From Hymenobacter negativus (GTDB lineage Bacteria; Bacteroidota; Bacteroidia; Cytophagales; Hymenobacteraceae): DNA of 64,000 nucleotides. The notes under the pieces were generated by a model, which was given only the letters and a program-made list of their open reading frames with translations, made no database searches and was not told where the DNA came from. Of the stretch, positions 9,007-16,787 are shown piece after piece; within the stretch, counting starts at the first letter, position 1; the number at the start of each line of letters is the position of its first letter. The DNA lies in contig NZ_JAEDAE010000004.1 of the NCBI RefSeq assembly GCF_016056375.1, positions 310,001 through 374,000 on the forward strand, given 5' to 3'. Both the position numbers and the translations under genes were made by a program.

Positions 9007-9046
9007 CCGGGAAACAGGCGGAAACGCGCGGGGCGCGGCCCTCGCC

Positions 9047-11590
9047 TCAGTCTTTCACCACGTGCTGGCGCAACACCTGCCCGCCCACGGTAGCCGTAAG
9101 CACGTAGGGGCCAGCCGCGCAGATGGGCTGCACCCGCACGGGGGCCGCGCCGGGCGCGAGGGCCTGCTCCTGCCGCCACACCTCGCGGCCCATGGCATCG
9201 AGCAGGCGCAGGGTGGCGGTGGTGGCGGTGGGGTGATTCAGGGCCACGGTCAGCTCGGGGCCGAACTGCGTGGGATAGGCGGCCAGCGTGGCCGGGGCCG
9301 CGTCGAAGCGCAGCAACTGGGGGTCGTAGTAGTGGGCGGTGCCGTCGCGGTCGTCCTGGCGGAGGCGGTAGTAGCGGGGGCCGGCCTTGCCCTCGGCGGC
9401 ATCCACGAAGCGGTAGGCGCGGGGGGCGCTGCTGTTGCTGCCCTCGGCGGCCACGAAGCCGATTTGCTTGAAGGCGTGGCCATCCGTCGAGACTTCGAGG
9501 CCGAAGCCCAAGTTGTTCTGCTCGGTGGCGGTGGCCCAGGTGAGGACGGCGTTATTGCCCTGGCGCTCGGCCCGGAAGGCGGTGAGGCCCACCGGCAGCG
9601 GCGCGGTGAGGTCGCCCAGCGTCCAGCGCGAGAAGCCGTTCACGCTGCTTAGCGTGGCAAAGCCGCTACCGGCGCTGCTGATGCCTTTGTTCTGCCAGGT
9701 CACGCCGTTGTCCACCGACTTATAAAAGCGCAGGTTGGATGGGGTGATGCCGTTCAGCTCGTGGGCGAAGTAGCTCATGGTCAGGCCCAGGTTGAGGCCC
9801 GTGATGGTGGGCGCGCTGATATCGAAGTAGCGCAGAATGCCCTGGTGGCCGGCCACGCCCACCGGCGCGGAGCCCGTGATGCGCGTCACCTGCGTGAGGC
9901 CCGGCAGCGTGGAGCCCACGGCCGGTAGCATGGTCAGGCCCACGCCCCCAAAGTCTTCAAGCACGCCCTCGGCAGGCAGGCGGCGCACGTCTACGCGGCC
10001 CAGCACGTAGCTGGCGTCGGTTTCGGAGAGGTTGGCCAACGGGTCAATCTTGAGGCGGTAGGGGCCTGTGGCCAGGATGCCGCTCAGCATCTGCACGCCA
10101 TTGTACACCTCGGCGTCGTCGGTGAAGGTTTTCACGCCACCGCCGTTCACTTCCAGGTTGAAGTAGAGGCCGCCGCTCACGGTTTGGTTGCCGGCTCCGG
10201 TCAGCTTCACCTTGCCCGTGGAACAGGTGAACTGGCCCGTGCTGAGCATGTTGCCCTTCACCTCCAGGTCGCCCAGCGTCTGGGCAAAGGTGCCGGTGTT
10301 GGTGAAGTTGCCGTTGATGAGAATGTCGCCCCCCGTGTGGTTGAGGATGCCGGCGTTGGTGAGGTCGCCGAGCACCACGGTCAGGCCGTTTTCCACCACC
10401 ATGAGCTGGCCGCTGCTCACCGAAAACGAGTTCAGGATGGTAGTGGCCTGGCTCACGAGGCTGTTCACGCCGCTGGTGCCGGTGTTGGTCACGTTCGTGA
10501 CGGAGTTGCCGGTGAGCTCGGCGCGGCCCGCCGCCACGCCCAGGGCCGTGAGGGCGGCGCTGCTGCCCGCGCCGGTCAGGCTCACCTGGCGCACGGTGTT
10601 GCCGCTCACCTGGTTGGTGAGGGTGGTGCTGTTGCCGCAGCTCAGCACAATGCCCTTGAAGTTCTGGGTACCCGCGTTTTCCCAGATGCCGCCGGTGGCC
10701 CCGGCCGTGCGCCCGCCAATGAAATTACTGCTCACCAGCGCCCCGTTGGCCCCGGAGCCGGGCCGGAACTCGATGGCTGTCTGGGCCGTAATGGGCACGG
10801 CTGTGGCGTTGTAGTAAAAGCTATTTCCGCTGATGGTCCACTGGTCGCCGTTGCCAGCCCCCACCAGCACCCCGGTGCGGCTGAAGTTGAATAGCTGGCT
10901 GTTCAGCAGGCTGAAGTTGTCGTTGGTGCCGCCGCCCGCGCCGGCGGCGTAGAGCAGATTGGCGGGCAACAGGGCCGGGTCGGCATTGCCCACGAAGCTC
11001 TGAATGATGGTGTTGTTGTCGTTGCCGCTGGTCAGGCCGCTGCCTATTACCACCACGCCGCTGGTTAGCAGCGTGTTCGAACCCAGCACGATGGCCTCGC
11101 GCACCTCATTGTTGGAAGCGTCGTTGCCAAACACCACAGCTGGGGCCGAGAGGCTGGGCTGGCGTAGCGTGAGGGCGCGGGAGATGGTGCCGTTGTTGCC
11201 ATTGAGGCTGGTGAAAGCGCTGCCCGCCCCAAAGGTGAGCGTGCCCGTAAGCACGGTGCTGACGCCCGCCGCCGGCTCGATGATGAGCGGGTTTTCGGCG
11301 GTGCCGGTTTTGGTCAGCAGCACGTCTTCGGTGTACGCCGCATCCAGCAAGCGCAGCTCGTAGGGCTGCGGCAGCGGCGAGGGCACGGCCGCCAGTGCCG
11401 CGCCAATGGTGGAATAGTTACCACTGCTGCCCACTGTGATGATGACGCCGGCCTGCGCCCGCACACCCAGCAGCAGCAAGGCGCTCAGCAGCAGGCCTAC
11501 CAACTGCCAACGTCGGCGCACCCACCACGGCTGCGCCGGCAACGTCCCGAATGTATGCGCCTGGGGAAAAGAGGAGACGAAGTGTTTCAT
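9047..11590 (-). CDS. Secreted beta-helix protein with type IX secretion sorting domain
   Basis: An 847-residue exported protein. After a basic N-terminus comes a hydrophobic signal (WQLVGLLLSALLLLGVRAQA), then several hundred residues rich in N, G, S and T with pectate-lyase/parallel beta-helix-like repeats (NNEVREAIVLGSNT, NDNNTIIQSFVGNA, LTNQVSGNTVRQVSL). A second beta-rich part (LSETDASYVLGRVDVRRLP) leads to a domain that begins LPVGLTAFRAERQGNNAVLT, the linker usual before a T9SS type A C-terminal sorting domain. The C-terminus (LRLLDAMGREVWRQ ... GPYVLTATVGGQVLRQHVVKD) matches that sorting domain, so the protein should cross the outer membrane by the T9SS and be attached to the surface. 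Ligand or substrate unknown. Confidence 0.85.
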   Translation of the reverse strand: MKHFVSSFPQAHTFGTLPAQPWWVRRRWQLVGLLLSALLLLGVRAQAGVIITVGSSGNYSTIGAALAAVPSPLPQPYELRLLDAAYTEDVLLTKTGTAENPLIIEPAAGVSTVLTGTLTFGAGSAFTSLNGNNGTISRALTLRQPSLSAPAVVFGNDASNNEVREAIVLGSNTLLTSGVVVIGSGLTSGNDNNTIIQSFVGNADPALLPANLLYAAGAGGGTNDNFSLLNSQLFNFSRTGVLVGAGNGDQWTISGNSFYYNATAVPITAQTAIEFRPGSGANGALVSSNFIGGRTAGATGGIWENAGTQNFKGIVLSCGNSTTLTNQVSGNTVRQVSLTGAGSSAALTALGVAAGRAELTGNSVTNVTNTGTSGVNSLVSQATTILNSFSVSSGQLMVVENGLTVVLGDLTNAGILNHTGGDILINGNFTNTGTFAQTLGDLEVKGNMLSTGQFTCSTGKVKLTGAGNQTVSGGLYFNLEVNGGGVKTFTDDAEVYNGVQMLSGILATGPYRLKIDPLANLSETDASYVLGRVDVRRLPAEGVLEDFGGVGLTMLPAVGSTLPGLTQVTRITGSAPVGVAGHQGILRYFDISAPTITGLNLGLTMSYFAHELNGITPSNLRFYKSVDNGVTWQNKGISSAGSGFATLSSVNGFSRWTLGDLTAPLPVGLTAFRAERQGNNAVLTWATATEQNNLGFGLEVSTDGHAFKQIGFVAAEGSNSSAPRAYRFVDAAEGKAGPRYYRLRQDDRDGTAHYYDPQLLRFDAAPATLAAYPTQFGPELTVALNHPTATTATLRLLDAMGREVWRQEQALAPGAAPVRVQPICAAGPYVLTATVGGQVLRQHVVKD

Positions 11591-11763
11591 ATAGCAGAAT
11601 AAAAAATGAGGAAATCTTTTTGACGAGTTACCCGGCGTTCATCTGGTCCTGCGTAACTGGCGCCCATAACGCGAACCTTGGATAACCATATTATCAGCCT
11701 TAATCCTGGCCCAACCGACACAGGTCTCGCACCCTATGAGCAATTACCACAAATAGAATTTAT

Positions 11764-11794
11764 CAAACGTAAACTAGCCTGCCACGCTTCGCAA
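11764..11794 (-). promoter_or_regulatory. Candidate promoter for the T9SS beta-helix protein
   Basis: Read on the minus strand, GTTG is followed after 20 bases by TACGTTTG, a full match to the TAnnTTTG -7 box with near-canonical spacing from a -33 TTG. It would start a transcript with a leader of roughly 165 bases before the ATG at 11590. Confidence 0.4.
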
Positions 11795-12062
11795 CGACGT
11801 AATCAATTGCTCAAAGGCATAATGCAAATTGAGTGCTATTTTCTGCTTATCATCCTATCAATATCAAATATTGGTGACATTATTTTTTTATCATTTCAAT
11901 TATTTGCCTCTTTTAATAAATCAAGCCAGCATTTATAAAACGTACAGCACATCGCCGAGCACAAACCCATATTTTATAATTATTTAAATATCGACAAAGC
12001 CAAAAATATCATACCCTCACCCATGCATCTACAAAACTGCTTCCTCCATATAGTCATAATGC

Positions 12063-12099
12063 AAAACCGCCTCTACCGAGGCGGGCAGAGGCGGTTTGG
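12063..12099 (-). terminator. Intrinsic terminator of the phosphoesterase gene
   Basis: AAAACCGCCTC and GAGGCGGTTT pair around a GC-rich loop. On the minus strand the stem is followed by TTTTGC. It lies about 30 bases after the stop of the gene at 12127. Confidence 0.75.
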
Positions 12100-12126
12100 A
12101 ACGACAGTATCCGTGTTTGGCCGGAG

Positions 12127-12825
12127 CTAGCGCTTGCCAATGGTGTAGGCGGGCTCGCGGTTGGGCACCAGGGTCAGTTTCCAAGTGTCGAGGTTGAGGG
12201 CGGCGAGGTGGGCCAGCTCAGGGTTGTGGCGGTACACGCAACCGGTATCGAGGCCCAGTGCGCCGGGGTGCAGGGCTGCTTTGGCGCGCACCTGGGCCGT
12301 GGGGGTGGGCACGTGGCCGTGCAGCAGGCGGCGCCCCCCTAGTCGCACGGGGTCATACACGTAGCTCTTGGTGTTGAGCATGGTGCTGTGGTCCTGGCGC
12401 ATCTCGGCGGGCGTCAGGGCAAAGTTGTAGCCGGCGTGCACGAGCATGAAATCGGGCAGCTCAATCTCGTAAGGCAGCGTGGCCAGCCAGTTGAGGTAGG
12501 GCGCGGGGATGTCGGAGAGGCGCGATACGCCGAAGCTGCGCAGCGTGGGCAGGCGGCCGCGGGGACCCAGCCAGTCCCAGCGCCAGCGGTGGCGGGCGGC
12601 ATCGAGCAGAGCTTGGTCGTGGTTGCCGCGCAGGCAGTGCACCTGGTAGCCGGCGGCCTGCAGCCACATCAGGTAGTCGAGCACGCCACGGCTGTCGGGG
12701 CCTTTGTTCACGTAGTCGCCCAGCAGGTACAGCTCATCTTTCCGGCTAAGGTTGAGTTCTTCTTCAACCAAATAGCGAAAAGTGTGCAGGCAGCCGTGCA
12801 GGTCGGTAGTGGCGTAGCGGCTCAA
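12127..12825 (-). CDS. Metallophosphoesterase, serine/threonine phosphatase-like
   Basis: Calcineurin-like metallophosphatase of 232 residues. The metal-binding motifs are present in order: TDLHGCLHTF (DxH), LGDYVNKGPDSRGV (GDxxxxGPDS), LRGNHDQAL (GNHD) and LVHAGYNF (the later His). Length and the GPDS motif fit the PrpE/PphA/ApaH-like group of small bacterial phosphatases acting on phosphoproteins or dinucleotides; the substrate cannot be told from sequence. It is monocistronic, with its own terminator downstream and a long inverted repeat upstream. Confidence 0.88.
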   Translation of the reverse strand: MSRYATTDLHGCLHTFRYLVEEELNLSRKDELYLLGDYVNKGPDSRGVLDYLMWLQAAGYQVHCLRGNHDQALLDAARHRWRWDWLGPRGRLPTLRSFGVSRLSDIPAPYLNWLATLPYEIELPDFMLVHAGYNFALTPAEMRQDHSTMLNTKSYVYDPVRLGGRRLLHGHVPTPTAQVRAKAALHPGALGLDTGCVYRHNPELAHLAALNLDTWKLTLVPNREPAYTIGKR

Positions 12826-12855
12826 AGTTGTCGGAGATTGGCGATTTACAAAAAG

Positions 12856-12949
12856 AACGTCATACTGAGCGGAGCCGGGGCATCTTCACCGCAATAGTAA
12901 ATAGATTACTTGCGCGGGAGAGATGCTTGGCTTCGCTCAGCATGACGTT
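12856..12949. repeat. Long inverted repeat, CATACTGAGCGGAGC variant, copy 4
   Basis: Left arm AACGTCATACTGAGCGGAGC then CGGGGCATCTTCACCGC, right arm GAGATGCTTGGCTTCGCTCA then GCATGACGTT. The pairing is less perfect than in copies 1 and 3. It lies between the phosphoesterase start and the stop of the hydrophilic gene at 12986, so it is upstream of one and downstream of the other. Confidence 0.8.
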
Positions 12950-12985
12950 TCTTCTTAATTAGCAACTTACGCCACACTGGCGCGG

Positions 12986-13201
12986 CTAGTGGCCGCCGCC
13001 GTAGGCCGGCTTGTCCAGGTCAGGCTTGTCGTGGCTGCGGTTGGGGTGGCGCTGGCCGGCATCGAGGGCATCCTGTTCGAGTTGGTCCTCGGCTTGGTCG
13101 TCGGCGGAGTTTACTGGCAGCGCATCGGCTTTGGGTTTGCCTTCCAAGTTGCGCTTATCGGGATGTTCGCCGGTTTTCTGGTCATTATGGTGCGTAGACA
13201 T
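12986..13201 (-). CDS. Small very hydrophilic protein, unknown function
   Basis: A 71-residue protein (MSTHHNDQKTGEHPDKRNLE...) made almost entirely of D, E, K, H, N, Q, P and G, with no cysteine and no hydrophobic core, ending DLDKPAYGGGH. It is predicted to be disordered from composition alone. It lies 55 bases downstream of another very hydrophilic protein gene in the same direction, so the two may be one operon. I do not recognise a family. The hydrophilin-like composition would suit a stress-protection role, but this is inference. Confidence 0.55.
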   Translation of the reverse strand: MSTHHNDQKTGEHPDKRNLEGKPKADALPVNSADDQAEDQLEQDALDAGQRHPNRSHDKPDLDKPAYGGGH

Positions 13202-13256
13202 AGCGAAAGAAAATTAAGGTGGAGAAAAAGGAAAACCCTGCCGACGGCCGGGGTAT

Positions 13257-13760
13257 TTACTGGTCGATGGCCGAGTCTACCGCGTTGGGGTCGGTGAGTT
13301 CGGCGTTGGTATCGGTCCCGGTAATGGGCTGTATCGGGCGGGGCTCCATTTGGCCCATTCCCACCCGGGAATTGGGGTTCAACATCTCATCCACGCCGGG
13401 ACGGAAGTCGTGCACGTCGAGCTCATCGACGGGTCGGCCGCTGGGCACAATGGTGTCGGTGTAATCGTCGAGGGGCGGCATGTCCTGGTTGGCGCGGTCG
13501 TCGCGGCCCTCGTCCTGCGAGCGCATGTTGTCCTTGGGCGGGCTCATGTTGTCGGCGGTTTCGTTCACGCCCACGGCGGTTTCGCCGCCCGCGGTGTCGG
13601 AACCGAAGCCTTCTTTGCCGTCGCGGTTGCCAAAGCCGCCGCGCGCTGCCTCATTCTTGGGCGGGTCGGCGTTGGGAATGTGGTGGCCGGCCTCCATTTC
13701 TTCGTTGGTCGTGTCGTCGTTGATAACGCGGATGGGGCGGTTGTTGGGGTCGATGGCCAT
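13257..13760 (-). CDS. Hydrophilic, probably disordered protein, unknown function
   Basis: A 167-residue protein starting MAIDPNNRPIRVINDDTTNE and rich in D, N, G, P, E and R, with several short similar segments (GGFGNRDGKEGFGSDT, SPPKDNMRSQDEGRDD, PIQPITGTDTNAELTDPN). No signal peptide, membrane segment or cysteine is present. Codon use and the long clean frame support it being real. It is followed by the second hydrophilic gene. No known domain was recognised; together the pair resembles stress-related hydrophilic proteins common in desiccation- and radiation-tolerant bacteria. Confidence 0.65.
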   Translation of the reverse strand: MAIDPNNRPIRVINDDTTNEEMEAGHHIPNADPPKNEAARGGFGNRDGKEGFGSDTAGGETAVGVNETADNMSPPKDNMRSQDEGRDDRANQDMPPLDDYTDTIVPSGRPVDELDVHDFRPGVDEMLNPNSRVGMGQMEPRPIQPITGTDTNAELTDPNAVDSAIDQ

Positions 13761-13897
13761 GTTTTTAGGGGATGAGGGTATGGGGGTATGAGGGCGGGAA
13801 GTGTGTGGGATTGGTTTACTTTGGTTTGGCCGTTAGGGTTGTGCCTGGCTCTTGTCCGCCCCTTGCCCTCCTCCCCCCATCCTCCTGCCTTAAACTC

Positions 13898-14158
13898 ATG
13901 TGGAACAACATCGATAATAGCCTGCGTCGCAGCTTCCGGTTCAGCAACTTCAAAACGGCATTCGCCTTTCTCACCGAAGTGGCTGCCGAGGCCGAGCGGC
14001 TCGACCATCATCCGTGGTTCAGCAACGAATACAATGTGGTGGAATTCCGCCTCCGCACCCACGACGCGGGCAACACCGTGACTCCGCGCGACCACCGGCT
14101 GGCGGCGGCCATTGATGCCGTGGCGGCGCGGTATCACGCTTCGCTCAATGAGGAATGA
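13898..14158 (+). CDS. 4a-hydroxytetrahydrobiopterin dehydratase (pterin carbinolamine dehydratase)
   Basis: An 86-residue protein from the ATG at 13898 (MWNNIDNSLRRSFRFSNFKT). It carries the family signature: DHHPWFSNEYNVVEFRLRTH followed by DAGNTVTPRDHRLAAAID, with the paired catalytic histidines and the late THDAG histidine. The enzyme dehydrates the 4a-carbinolamine made by aromatic amino acid hydroxylases, recycling tetrahydropterin; related proteins also work in molybdopterin metabolism. The listed start replaces a longer frame beginning at 13772 whose N-terminal part looks non-coding. The stop codon lies inside a perfect hairpin. rsmI follows 47 bases later. Confidence 0.92.
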   Translation: MWNNIDNSLRRSFRFSNFKTAFAFLTEVAAEAERLDHHPWFSNEYNVVEFRLRTHDAGNTVTPRDHRLAAAIDAVAARYHASLNEE

Positions 14159-14182
14159 GGAGCCGCTCCCGGCTCCTCATTC
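14152..14182 (+). terminator. Perfect 14-bp hairpin across the dehydratase stop codon
   Basis: GGAATGAGGAGCCG, loop CTCC, CGGCTCCTCATTCC. The TGA stop of the pterin dehydratase (14156-14158) is in the left arm. There is no T-run after it. It may terminate or protect the upstream transcript; it sits 11 bases before the rsmI -7 box. Confidence 0.6.
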
Positions 14183-14193
14183 CACCAACCCGC

Positions 14194-14201
14194 TACCTTT
14201 G
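14194..14201 (+). promoter_or_regulatory. -7 box (TACCTTTG) close to rsmI start
   Basis: A full match to TAnnTTTG, ending five bases before the rsmI ATG. If used, transcription would begin at or next to the start codon, giving a leaderless mRNA. No clear -33 TTG is present, because that region is occupied by the hairpin. Confidence 0.5.
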
Positions 14202-14205
14202 CTCC

Positions 14206-14970
14206 ATGCCCAACACGGTTCTGTACCTCGTGCCCACGCCCATTGGCAATCTGGAAGATATTACCCTTCGGGCCATCCGCGTGCTGGGCGAAGTGGGCAC
14301 CGTGCTCTGCGAAGACACCCGCACCAGCGGCCGCCTCCTGCAGCACCTGAACATCAAAAAGCCCCTCCTCTCTTACCACCTGCACAACGAGCACCAGCAG
14401 GTGCCGCGCCTGCTGGACCGCCTGGAGAAAGGCGAAACCATGGCCCTTGTCTCCGACGCCGGCACGCCGGGAATCTCCGACCCCGGGTTTCTGTTGGTGC
14501 GCGAGTGCCTGGCGCGGGGCCTGGGCGTGGAGTGCCTGCCGGGCGCCACAGCTTTCGTACCAGCGCTGTTGAAATCAGGCTTTGGGGCCGAGCGGTTCAC
14601 GTTCGAGGGGTTTTTGCCGGTGAAAAAGGGCCGGCAAACGCGCCTGCAGCAATTGGCTTCGGAAACCCGAACCATGATTTTCTACGAGTCGCCGCACCGC
14701 ATTGTGAAAACCCTGGGCCAACTGGCCGAAGTGCTGGGGCCGACGCGGCCGGCTTCGGTCAGCCGCGAGCTCACCAAATTATTTGAAGAAACCGTGACCG
14801 GCACGCTGGCCAGCCTGGAGGCTGATTTCGCGGCCCGGACCGCTATTAAAGGAGAAATTGTCGTTGTCGTCGAAGGAAACCTTGCCCCGCCCCCCCGCGA
14901 GCCCCGCCCCGGCCGCGAAGACCGTTACCGCCGCGCTGCCGACGACGATGACACCGCCTACGAGGACTAG
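14206..14970 (+). CDS. rsmI: 16S rRNA 2'-O-ribose C1402 methyltransferase
   Basis: SAM-dependent enzyme that methylates the 2'-OH of C1402 in the ribosomal P site. The start at 14206 gives MPNTVLYLVPTPIGNLEDIT. Family motifs: VPTPIGNLEDITLRAIRVL, CEDTRTSGRLL, ALVSDAGTPGISDPG and FYESPHRIVKTL. At 254 residues it is slightly longer than the usual core, with an acidic/basic tail (REPRPGREDRYRRAADDDD). Its last 23 bases overlap the start of lnt, suggesting coupled translation. Confidence 0.95.
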   Translation: MPNTVLYLVPTPIGNLEDITLRAIRVLGEVGTVLCEDTRTSGRLLQHLNIKKPLLSYHLHNEHQQVPRLLDRLEKGETMALVSDAGTPGISDPGFLLVRECLARGLGVECLPGATAFVPALLKSGFGAERFTFEGFLPVKKGRQTRLQQLASETRTMIFYESPHRIVKTLGQLAEVLGPTRPASVSRELTKLFEETVTGTLASLEADFAARTAIKGEIVVVVEGNLAPPPREPRPGREDRYRRAADDDDTAYED

Positions 14971-16672
14971 CCCGCTGCTGCAACAGCCGCTGGTGCTGGC
15001 CGTGCTGGGCGCGTTGCTGCTAAGCGGCGGCTGGGCGCCGTGGCCCACGGCCTGGCTGGCGCCGCTGCTGCTCATCGGCTGGGTGCCCTACCTGCTGCTG
15101 GAGCGGCAGCTCACACTGACCGGGGCCCGCAAAGGCCGCGTGTTTGCCAGCACTTACCTGATGCTGGTACTCTGGAACGCCCTCACCACCTGGTGGGTAA
15201 GCTACGCCGACCTGGCCGCGGGCATTGCCGCCGTGGTGCTCAATGCGCTGCTGATGTGCCTGCCGCTCATGGCCTTTCGCCAGACCAAGAAGCGACTGGG
15301 CAACCGCTGGGGCTACCTGTCGCTGCCCATCTACTGGATTGCGTTTGAGCAGCTGCACCTGCACTGGGACATCACCTGGCCCTGGCTCACGCTGGGCAAC
15401 GGCTTCGCGGCCGCGCCGCAGTGGGTGCAGTGGTACGAGTACACGGGCTTTCTGGGCGGCTCGGTGTGGGTGTGGGTGGTGAACTTGCTGTTTTTCAACG
15501 AGGTGCTAAAGCGCTTAACGGTGACCACCTTCTACACGAAGTCAGCCGCCGGGCTTCAGGAAACGGAAATGCCGACAAATATTCAGGCGGCGGCCGGTTC
15601 GTTTATTAAACTGCGGACTTCGTTGGCAGTGCCTTTACTAGCCATCGCCTTGCCAATTGGCTTGTCGTACCTCATTGGGGCCGCTTACACCGAAAAAGGC
15701 CCCACGGCCGAGGTGGTAGTGGTCCAGCCCAACTTCGACCCTTATGTGGAAAAATTTGAGGGCGGCCCCAAGTTCATTCCCTACGACGAGCAGCTCACGC
15801 GATTGATGCAGCTTTCTGAGCAGCACCTCACGCCCGCCACGCGCCTCGTGCTCTGGCCCGAAACCGCGCTGGAGGAACCCTACTGGGAAAACACCTTCGA
15901 AAGCAACCCCAAAATCCGCCGCGTGCGCGAGTGGCTGGGGCGGCACCCCGGCGTGGCGCTGCTCACGGGCATCACCACCCTCGGCTCCTACCCCAGCAAG
16001 GAGGCAGCCAGCGAAACTGCCCGCTACCGCGACGACCTCGGCTACTACGATTTCTTCAATACCGGTGCCTTTTTCGCCGATGCTACCGCGCCCGTGGTGT
16101 TTTACCACAAATCGCGTCTCGTGCCCGGCGTGGAGAAGATTCCCCCCGTGCTGGCTTCGCTCATCTCGCACATCGACCTGGGCGGCACTGTGGGCAGCGT
16201 GGGCAGCCAGCCCGAGCGCACCGTGTACCCCGCGCCGGCCAACGTGCCGGCCCTGCGCGTGGCCCCGGTTATCTGCTACGAATCCATCTACGGCGACTTC
16301 ATCGGCGAATACGCCCACAACGGGGCCACGCTGCTGGGCCTCGTCACCAACGATGCCTGGTGGCACGATTCGCCCGGCTACCGCCAGTTGCTAAGCTACG
16401 GCCAGCTGCGCTGCATCGAAACTCGCCGCGATTTGGCTCGCTCGGCCAACACCGGTTTCACCGGCTTCATCAACCAGAAAGGCGAAATTACGCAGCGCGA
16501 AAAAGCCTGGATTCCGACCGCCAGCCGCGCTACGGTGCACCTCAATGACGAGGTGACGTTTTATGTGCGCTTCGGCGAACTGATTGGGCGCGGCGCGCAG
16601 GCGCTGGCGGTGCTGTTATTGGTGTGGGCTATTGTGATGGGCTGGCAGCGGAAAAGTAGTGTGGAGCTGTAG
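14948..16672 (+). CDS. lnt: Apolipoprotein N-acyltransferase
   Basis: Inner-membrane enzyme that adds the third acyl chain to the N-terminal cysteine of lipoproteins. An N-terminal multi-helix region is followed by a nitrilase-like domain with the catalytic triad: Glu305 in WPETALEE, Lys388 in YHKSRLVPGVEKIP, Cys443 in VICYESIYG. The start at 14948 (MTPPTRTSPLLQQPLVLAVL) is preferred over a TTG at 14858 that would overlap rsmI by 113 bases. A long insertion follows the first helices (the QETEMPTNIQAAAG region). At 574 residues it is a little longer than the E. coli enzyme. The stop TAG is part of the next inverted repeat. Confidence 0.93.
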   Translation: MTPPTRTSPLLQQPLVLAVLGALLLSGGWAPWPTAWLAPLLLIGWVPYLLLERQLTLTGARKGRVFASTYLMLVLWNALTTWWVSYADLAAGIAAVVLNALLMCLPLMAFRQTKKRLGNRWGYLSLPIYWIAFEQLHLHWDITWPWLTLGNGFAAAPQWVQWYEYTGFLGGSVWVWVVNLLFFNEVLKRLTVTTFYTKSAAGLQETEMPTNIQAAAGSFIKLRTSLAVPLLAIALPIGLSYLIGAAYTEKGPTAEVVVVQPNFDPYVEKFEGGPKFIPYDEQLTRLMQLSEQHLTPATRLVLWPETALEEPYWENTFESNPKIRRVREWLGRHPGVALLTGITTLGSYPSKEAASETARYRDDLGYYDFFNTGAFFADATAPVVFYHKSRLVPGVEKIPPVLASLISHIDLGGTVGSVGSQPERTVYPAPANVPALRVAPVICYESIYGDFIGEYAHNGATLLGLVTNDAWWHDSPGYRQLLSYGQLRCIETRRDLARSANTGFTGFINQKGEITQREKAWIPTASRATVHLNDEVTFYVRFGELIGRGAQALAVLLLVWAIVMGWQRKSSVEL

Positions 16673-16768
16673 AGACGCATATTTGCGTCTCGTCGTTGAA
16701 CGGCTTGTGCTACGTAAGTAATCAATCTTTTCTCGTTCAACGACGAGACGCAAATGCGCGTCTCTACA
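16669..16768. repeat. Long inverted repeat, GTAGAGACGCA family
   Basis: Left arm GTAGAGACGCATATTTGCGT then CTCGTCGTTGAACG, right arm CGTTCAACGACGAGACGCAA then ATGCGCGTCTCTAC, around a 30-base loop. Each arm itself contains a short hairpin (GAGACGCA/TGCGTCTC), so it can fold two ways. The lnt stop codon (16670-16672) is in the left arm. Related TAGAGACGC hairpins are known as dispersed repeats in several bacterial groups. Confidence 0.9.
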
Positions 16769-16787
16769 TTGTTCTGTTTCAGTTCAC

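Larger units (their letters stand above)
11591..12126. other. AT-rich non-coding stretch of about 540 bases
   Basis: Composition drops sharply here compared with both flanks (runs such as ATATTTTATAATTATTTAAA). The only open frame of note, 11678-11938 on the plus strand, starts with TTG, has unusual codon use and no family signature, so I do not call it. The stretch contains a candidate promoter for the T9SS gene (11764-11794) and the terminator of the phosphoesterase gene (12063-12099). Confidence 0.6.

Noticed and set aside
11678-11938. 86-codon frame in the AT-rich gap
   Set aside because: TTG start, no family, codon use unlike the neighbours and no upstream signal; likely chance.
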